Source of the DNA: Candidatus Saccharibacteria bacterium UBA5145
Lineage (GTDB): Bacteria > Patescibacteriota > Saccharimonadia > Saccharimonadales > UBA4665
Assembly: GCA_002413865.1 (NCBI GenBank)
Contig: DHXX01000003.1
Location: forward strand, 1-26,008
Length of the DNA stretch: 26,008 nt
Direction: 5' to 3'
Part shown: one piece after another, positions 22,157-26,008 of the stretch
Layout: every line of letters begins with the position of its first letter
Position numbering within the stretch: position 1 is the stretch's first letter
Made by a program: the position numbers and the translations under genes
Notes under the pieces: generated by a model
The model's database searches: none
Seen by the model: the letters and a program-made list of their open reading frames with translations, nothing else
What the model was told of the DNA's origin: nothing

Positions 22157-22540
22157 ATGAATCAGTACGAAATTGCGGTATTGTACCACCCCGACCTCGA
22201 AGTCGACCTCAGTAAGGCCGAAGATCGAGTCACTAAAATCGTCACCGACAACGGTGGTAAAATAACCGCGACCGATAACTGGGGCAAGCGCAAGCTGAAC
22301 TACGTTATCAAGGGCAACGAGCACGCCGTCTACGTTTTCTATAGCGTCGAACTGCCCGGTGAAGGCGTCGCTAAGGTCGAAAGCACCTTGAACATCACCG
22401 ACGAAGTAATTCGTTTCTTGATCACTCGGCCCGACCTCAAAGCTATCGCCAAAGCCGAAGCCGCCAAGGCGCTCAAGGTCGAGCAAGCCGCTCGGCGCGG
22501 TGACCGCGGCGACGACGACAAAGAAGACAAAGAAGAATAG
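22157..22540 (+). CDS. rpsF: 30S ribosomal protein S6
   Basis: Binds S18 on the platform of the small subunit. MNQYEIAVLYHPDLE, WGKRKLNYVIKGNEHAVYVFY and TLNITDEVIRFLITR are typical. The 127 residues include the usual charged C-terminal tail, here Arg/Asp/Glu/Lys-rich (GDRGDDDKEDKEE). A strong Shine-Dalgarno precedes the ATG. First of the rpsF-ssb-rpsR group, which in many bacteria is co-regulated by the S6-S18 complex binding the leader RNA. A GC-containing hairpin could form in this leader (around 22108-22133), but I cannot confirm the known motif. Confidence 0.96.
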   Translation: MNQYEIAVLYHPDLEVDLSKAEDRVTKIVTDNGGKITATDNWGKRKLNYVIKGNEHAVYVFYSVELPGEGVAKVESTLNITDEVIRFLITRPDLKAIAKAEAAKALKVEQAARRGDRGDDDKEDKEE

Positions 22541-22583
22541 TTAACGATTCATTAAGTTTGGCTATTTTGGATTACGCTCACGC

Positions 22584-22613
22584 TTGACGATTGTCTAGCG
22601 GGAGGCATACGAT
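22584..22613 (+). promoter_or_regulatory. Possible internal promoter before ssb
   Basis: TTGACG and TACGAT with an 18-bp spacer, about 45 bases upstream of the ssb ATG. Weaker than the others. Confidence 0.4.
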
Positions 22614-22659
22614 AAAAGCATTAACAAAAGACATAGGTCTTATAAGGAGGAACGCTATC

Positions 22660-23124
22660 ATGGCACGAAGTCTCAACCAAGTAACCTTAATGGGCAACCT
22701 AACCCGCGACCCAGAACTAAGGCAAACACCGAACGGTCAAAATGTCACCAGCTTTAGCCTGGCGCTTAACCGCAGCTACAAAGACGCCAGCGGCGAATGG
22801 CAAGAGGCGACCGATTACATCGATATCGTCGCCTGGGGGCCTCTAGCCGAGCGCGTCAACCAATATCTGAACAAGGGTAGTCGTTGCCTCGTGCAGGGTC
22901 GCTTGCAATACAGCAGCTGGGAGCAGGAAGGCAAGAAACGGAGCAAAGTCGAAGTCAATGCTCACGACGTGACCTTCCTCGACAGCCGCGGCGCCAGTGG
23001 CGAGGACAGCAACGACAGCGGCCCGAGCAGCGCCAGCAAACCGCAACCAACCAAGAAAAAAGACGATGTCGTCATCGAAGATATCGGCGACCAGCCCATC
23101 AACCTCGACGACATCCCATTCTAG
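22660..23124 (+). CDS. ssb: Single-stranded DNA-binding protein
   Basis: Coats ssDNA during replication, recombination and repair. An OB-fold occupies about 1-108 (MARSLNQVTLMGNLTRDPEL, TSFSLALNRSY, DYIDIVAWGPLAERV, LVQGRLQYSSWEQEGKKRS). A flexible Ser/Gly/Lys-rich linker then leads to the acidic protein-interaction tip, NLDDIPF. The frame is open from 22591, but the ATG at 22660 has a perfect AAGGAGG and begins exactly where SSB proteins begin, giving 154 residues. It lies between rpsF and rpsR, the standard bacterial order. Confidence 0.97.
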   Translation: MARSLNQVTLMGNLTRDPELRQTPNGQNVTSFSLALNRSYKDASGEWQEATDYIDIVAWGPLAERVNQYLNKGSRCLVQGRLQYSSWEQEGKKRSKVEVNAHDVTFLDSRGASGEDSNDSGPSSASKPQPTKKKDDVVIEDIGDQPINLDDIPF

Positions 23125-23127
23125 AGC

Positions 23128-23255
23128 ATTTAAAAGTTTAATATTTAGCAGTTAACAAATTATTTTAGAGTCGCCAGCTACTAGCTTTAGTACTTTGGAC
23201 CCGTGAAACAGTGAATAATTTGTCAAATTGAGAATATTGAAATGAATAACAATTC
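23128..23255. repeat. Heptad-period repeat pair between ssb and rpsR
   Basis: AT-rich seven-base-period tracts on the left (23128-23166; AAAGTTT, AATATTT, AGCAGTT, AACAAAT) and right (23214-23255; AATAATT, TGTCAAA, TTGAGAA, TATTGAA) flank a 49-base unique loop. ACAAATTATT (23155-23164) pairs perfectly with AATAATTTGT (23214-23223). The element separates rpsR from its usual operon partner. Confidence 0.6.
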
Positions 23256-23272
23256 ACCAAAGGAGAATTACC

Positions 23273-23476
23273 ATGGCTAAGATTTTTAAACACCGAACCG
23301 ACGTAGCCTATTTTGACTACAAAGATTTCAAAACCCTGCAGCGCTACGTCAACATGTACGGGCAGATTGAATCCCGCAAAAAGACCGGTCTGACCGAGAG
23401 CCAGCAACGACGTTTGAGCGTCGCTATCAAGCGCGCCCGTCACTTGGCCCTCCTCCCGTTCATCGCTAGCAACTAG
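23273..23476 (+). CDS. rpsR: 30S ribosomal protein S18
   Basis: Partner of S6. The FKHRTDVAYFDYKDFKTLQRY opening, the YGQIESRKKTGLTESQQRRL core and IKRARHLALLPF are the S18 signature; 67 residues is normal to short. AAAGGAG lies eight bases before the ATG. Classic operons continue with rplI (bL9); here the next gene is efp. Confidence 0.96.
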   Translation: MAKIFKHRTDVAYFDYKDFKTLQRYVNMYGQIESRKKTGLTESQQRRLSVAIKRARHLALLPFIASN

Positions 23477-23575
23477 CAGGCACCGGGGGAATGGGTAAAT
23501 TCGTTAATTCGCCGCCTTAGAAGCGCGTCTTGAAGCGCGAATCGGGCCAAAAATCCCAAATCATTAAGGAGAAAC

Positions 23576-24142
23576 ATGGCACTTAGCATCACTGATCTTA
23601 AAAAAGGAACCCTCTTTCAATGGGGCGGTGAGCCGTTTCGAGTGGTTGATTACAACCAAAAAGTGATGGGCCGCGGCGGTTCAATCGTCAACGTCCGTAT
23701 CAAAAGTTTACTCGACGGCAAGGTACTCGAGAAAACCTTCAAGGGCAATGAACAACTCGACCGGGCAGACGTGACGAACCAGACCGTCCAGTATCTGTAC
23801 AACGACGGCAGCATCTTCTTTTACATGAACGAAGACACTTTTGAGCAGTTCGAGGTGCCAGCCGACCTCGTGGGCGACGGCGGGGGTTTCGTCAAAGAGG
23901 GCGACCGCGTGCAACTCCAGTTCTTTAATAATATTGCCATCAACGTCGAACTCCCCAAGAACGTTCCGCTGCGCGTCACCTATACCGAAGACGTCGTTAA
24001 AGGCGATACCAGCTCTTCGATTACCAAAGAGGCGACGCTCGAGACGGGCATTACGGCGCGCGTGCCGGCTTTCGTGAAGGTTGGTGATCTAATCTCGGTT
24101 GATACGGCGACCGGCGCGTACCGCGAGCGCGTCAAGGAGTAG
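23576..24142 (+). CDS. efp: Translation elongation factor P
   Basis: Relieves ribosome stalling at polyproline stretches. It has the three-domain EF-P layout in 188 residues: KOW-like domain I (SITDLKKGTLFQWGGEPFRVVDY), OB domain II (FEQFEVPADLVGD, FFNNIAINVELPKNVPLRVTYTE) and OB domain III (SSITKEATLETGITARVPAFVKVGD). The loop that carries the modified residue reads VMGRGGS: Arg33 replaces the lysine found in the PGKG loop of many species. A clear AAGGAG Shine-Dalgarno precedes the ATG. The proline-rich DHH-like protein in this window (PPPPKPT, PPPPTW) would be an obvious client. Confidence 0.96.
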   Translation: MALSITDLKKGTLFQWGGEPFRVVDYNQKVMGRGGSIVNVRIKSLLDGKVLEKTFKGNEQLDRADVTNQTVQYLYNDGSIFFYMNEDTFEQFEVPADLVGDGGGFVKEGDRVQLQFFNNIAINVELPKNVPLRVTYTEDVVKGDTSSSITKEATLETGITARVPAFVKVGDLISVDTATGAYRERVKE

Positions 24143-24145
24143 GCT

Positions 24146-24295
24146 ATGTCGCTGGCCGTTGGCTCGGAGCAGGGACTGGCGCCAGATCGCTTTATGGCGG
24201 TCGGCGATCAGCTCGAGATTAAGGTGATATCATTAGTTCAAAAGATCGGCGACCGCCGGGTAATCGCCAAAACGATCGAGCTTGGTGATGGCTAA
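24146..24295 (+). CDS. Small ORF of 49 codons linking efp and tlyA
   Basis: Translation: MSLAVGSEQGLAPDRFMAVG, then DQLEIKVISLVQKIGDRR and VIAKTIELGDG. An AAGGAG Shine-Dalgarno inside the end of efp is six bases from the ATG, only three bases separate the two genes, and the stop overlaps the tlyA start (ATGGCTAA), a typical translational-coupling layout. The second half (VGDQLEIKVISL, RRVIAKTIEL) looks like two or three beta strands of an OB or S1-like fold, but it is too short for a whole domain. No family recognised; the context strongly suggests it is translated. Confidence 0.7.
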   Translation: MSLAVGSEQGLAPDRFMAVGDQLEIKVISLVQKIGDRRVIAKTIELGDG

Positions 24296-25025
24296 ACAGC
24301 GACTCGACCAGGCTTTAGCGGCCCGTGGCCTCGTGGCCTCGCGGTCTCAGGCCGAAAGTTACATCAAGCTGGGCAAGGTACTGGTGCAGGGCAAGGTAAT
24401 CACCAAGCCCGGTTTTATGGTGACCGACGAAGCCTTGATCGACCTGACGGTCGCCGAGCAGTACGTCAGCCGCGCGGCGCTAAAACTGGCTAGTGTGGCC
24501 GAGAGTCTGAAATTGGATTTTAAAAATAAAACGGTGCTCGACGTCGGTAGCAGTACCGGTGGTTTTACGGATTATGCCCTCCGGCACGGGGCGAACTACG
24601 TCATCGCCGTAGAAGTTGGCACCGATCAGCTACACCCGAGTTTACACGGCCACCCGTTGATTGAATTACACGAGCAAACCGATATTCGGGCCGTCAAGAC
24701 GCTCAGCCGGCCCGTCGACATGGTCGTCGCCGACGTGTCTTTCATCTCGCTGCGCGATATCTTGCCAGCGGTCGCCAAGCTGGCTGGCCCTGGGACTCAG
24801 ATTGTGGCGATGGTCAAACCGCAGTTTGAAGCCGAGCACAGTTCTCTTAAGCACAAAGGTGTCATCAAAAACGATACGATGCGTCGTGATATCCTCAAAA
24901 GCTTTGAGGCCTGGGCCCACCAATCCTTTATGATTATCGACAAAGCCGATTCGGTAGTAGCCGGCGCTAAAGGCAACCGCGAGAGATTTTATCTACTCAA
25001 AACCAGCGCGCCAAAGGGGAGATAA
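24288..25025 (+). CDS. tlyA: TlyA-type rRNA 2'-O-methyltransferase (S4 plus FtsJ-like)
   Basis: TlyA methylates 2'-OH groups in 16S and 23S rRNA, affecting capreomycin susceptibility in mycobacteria; older annotations call it hemolysin A. An S4 RNA-binding domain fills residues 1-60 (RLDQALAARGLVASRSQAESYIKLGKV). YVSRAALKL leads to the methyltransferase with the SAM loop LDVGSSTGGFTD (about 84), VVADVSFISLRDILP and MVKPQFEA, and the end KGNRERFYLL. 245 residues is normal. Of the possible starts, ATG at 24288 gives MAKQRLDQAL, the usual beginning, and overlaps the preceding small ORF by eight bases. Confidence 0.94.
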   Translation: MAKQRLDQALAARGLVASRSQAESYIKLGKVLVQGKVITKPGFMVTDEALIDLTVAEQYVSRAALKLASVAESLKLDFKNKTVLDVGSSTGGFTDYALRHGANYVIAVEVGTDQLHPSLHGHPLIELHEQTDIRAVKTLSRPVDMVVADVSFISLRDILPAVAKLAGPGTQIVAMVKPQFEAEHSSLKHKGVIKNDTMRRDILKSFEAWAHQSFMIIDKADSVVAGAKGNRERFYLLKTSAPKGR

Positions 25026-25028
25026 TCC

Positions 25029-25057
25029 TTCAGGAAGCACTAGCTAGATGGTAAACT
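25029..25057 (+). promoter_or_regulatory. Leaderless-type promoter of the phosphoribosyltransferase-like gene
   Basis: Extended -10 TGGTAAACT (25049-25057) with a weak -35 (TTCAGG) at 17 bp. The ATG at 25064 falls exactly at the expected +1. Confidence 0.6.
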
Positions 25058-25063
25058 GCCAAC

Positions 25064-25720
25064 ATGTATTTTGCTTCTCGATTGCAGGCTGGGCGGATGT
25101 TGGCGAATCGGTTAACACCGAAGTATCGTTATGAAAACTGCGCGGTTGTGGCTCTCAATGACGGTGGCGTCATGGTGGGGGCGCAAATCGCCGCCGAGTT
25201 GCACTGTGTCCTGACGATGATACTCGTCGAAGAGATTAATTTGCCCCGCGAGCCCGTCGCCATCGGTGGAATCACCCAGGACGGTACCTTCAGCTACAAC
25301 AAAGCCCTCTCGCAGGGTGAGATCGACGAGATGTCTGGCGAGAATTTTCAGTTCATCGAGCAAGAAAAATTCCAAAAATTGCACCATATGCACGAACTGC
25401 TCGGCAGCGGCGGCCTTGTCAGCCGCGAGTTGTTGCGGGGACACAATATTATTTTGGTCTCCGACGGTTTTAAGACTAGCTTCGGACTCGAAATGGCGAT
25501 TGAATTTTTGAAACCGATTAACTATGATAAATTGATTGTTGCCGCGCCGCTCGCCAGCGTCAGTGCCGTCGACCGGATGCACATTTCCGCCGACGAGATT
25601 TGTTGTTTGAGTGTGGTTGAAAATTACATGGACACCGATCACTACTATGATAAACACGACGTGCCCGACCACGACACGGTGATCAAGACGATTGAAAATA
25701 TTATTCTGAATTGGAAATAG
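25064..25720 (+). CDS. Phosphoribosyltransferase-fold protein with a degenerate PRPP loop
   Basis: The order of elements follows stand-alone PRTase-domain proteins: an N-terminal helix (FASRLQAGRMLANRL), strand AVVALNDGGVMVGAQIAAEL, LTMILVEEINLPREPVAIGGI, a variable insert, then strand IILVSDGFKTSFGLEMAIEFL and KLIVAAPLASVSAVDRM. In active enzymes the PRPP-binding loop is usually DDGxxTG(A/T)T; here it is SDGFKTSFG, missing one acidic residue and the Gly/Thr that hold the phosphate. 218 residues. No Shine-Dalgarno; the ATG is at the predicted +1. It may be a regulator or bind another ligand. The family call is moderately sure; the activity is unknown. Confidence 0.7.
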   Translation: MYFASRLQAGRMLANRLTPKYRYENCAVVALNDGGVMVGAQIAAELHCVLTMILVEEINLPREPVAIGGITQDGTFSYNKALSQGEIDEMSGENFQFIEQEKFQKLHHMHELLGSGGLVSRELLRGHNIILVSDGFKTSFGLEMAIEFLKPINYDKLIVAAPLASVSAVDRMHISADEICCLSVVENYMDTDHYYDKHDVPDHDTVIKTIENIILNWK

Positions 25721-25726
25721 TCGGGC

Positions 25727-25908
25727 TAGTAATTAGAACCCATTTCATATCTCCCCTCCGTTACAACCCACTGTGTCGGCACCAGTCAGCCGTTTTGCTC
25801 GTCACCGTACCTGCCGGTACACTTCCTCCCAAAAACGACTAACCGGCACTCACCACAGTGGCTTTCACTACCGAGAGGAGATATGAAACGGGTTCTTAGT
25901 AATTAGAA
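25727..25908. repeat. Large nested inverted-repeat element flanked by 12-bp direct repeats
   Basis: Outer arms 25735-25758 and 25873-25896 match as inverted repeats at 22 of 24 positions. Inside are CCACTGTG/CACAGTGG (25768-25775 and 25854-25861), CGTTTT/AAAACG with an adjoining AGTC/GACT (25784-25796 and 25832-25840), and an apical GTACC/GGTAC hairpin (25807-25820). The whole folds as one long stem in either strand. The direct repeat TAGTAATTAGAA lies at 25727-25738 and 25897-25908. No ORF of note. It could be a MITE-like element, a structured RNA or a bidirectional 3'-end structure. Confidence 0.7.
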
Positions 25909-25956
25909 AATAGTGGCTTGCTGGCGTAGCCCAAACTAATTCCCGATTTCTAATTC

Positions 25957-26008
25957 CTACTGTCTCAATCGCTCGTCGTACTGAAAGATATCGAGGCCAT
26001 GCGCCAAC
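25957..26008 (-). CDS. Possible 3' end of a minus-strand gene
   Basis: On the minus strand an open frame enters from the right edge, encodes LAHGLDIFQYDERLRQ and stops with TAG at 25957-25959, just where a TAATTAG-type heptad tract (25901-25909 pairing with 25947-25955) begins. The composition looks protein-like, and a converging gene would mirror the fpg/trehalose arrangement. Only 16 codons are visible, so this is tentative. Confidence 0.3.
   Translation of the reverse strand, partial: LAHGLDIFQYDERLRQ

Noticed and set aside
25727..25908. RNase P, tmRNA or SRP RNA as the identity of the nested hairpin
   Set aside because: I could not find their conserved core motifs in either orientation.

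Overview
The window reads as a compact bacterial chromosome segment (standard code: TGA is used only as a stop, e.g. after ftsK). It most resembles a member of the Candidate Phyla Radiation, with Candidatus Saccharibacteria as my best guess. The basis is the short intergenic spaces, housekeeping genes mixed with unrecognised proteins, rpsF-ssb-rpsR followed by efp with no rplI, and several -10 boxes placed almost directly on start codons. This assignment is inference; there is no rRNA gene here to settle it. I found no tRNA, rRNA, CRISPR array, transposase or phage gene.

Layout. 1-4264: 3' part of fpg, a convergent bifunctional trehalose-6-phosphate synthase/phosphatase gene on the minus strand, then divergent holA. 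4265-5230: a repeat-rich gap and rpsT (minus strand) with a histone-like tail. 5231-8366: a DHH-family protein with degenerate catalytic motifs and a 350-residue disordered tail, truB and two small genes, closed by a strong terminator. 8526-10670: two separately promoted genes, a HAD-family hydrolase and an unrecognised helical protein. 10765-16365: an RNA-processing cluster, rpsO-pnp-small membrane protein-uracil-DNA glycosylase-RNase J. 16582-19140: a small acidic gene and ftsK. 19274-22056: an FN3-containing surface protein, a candidate small RNA and an unrecognised gene. 22157-25720: rpsF, ssb, rpsR, efp, a 49-codon ORF, tlyA and a degenerate phosphoribosyltransferase. 25721-26008: a large nested inverted-repeat element and what may be the 3' end of a minus-strand gene.

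How it works together. Most genes serve replication and repair (fpg, holA, ssb, UDG, ftsK), ribosome assembly and translation (rpsT, rpsO, rpsF, rpsR, efp, truB, tlyA) and RNA decay (pnp, RNase J). Two initiation modes are visible: genes inside operons and several ribosomal genes carry Shine-Dalgarno sequences, whereas many first genes have a sigma-70-like promoter whose predicted +1 falls on or within a few bases of the ATG, implying leaderless mRNAs.

The strongest candidates for something undescribed are: (i) a recurrent intergenic element of degenerate heptanucleotide-period repeats, often paired as complementary arms around a unique loop; (ii) a nested 162-bp inverted-repeat element at 25735-25896 flanked by 12-bp direct repeats; (iii) family proteins that have lost hallmark residues (UDG without its iron-sulfur cysteines, an NrnA-like protein without its metal ligands); and (iv) a promoter-to-terminator unit at about 21093-21220 that looks like a small RNA.
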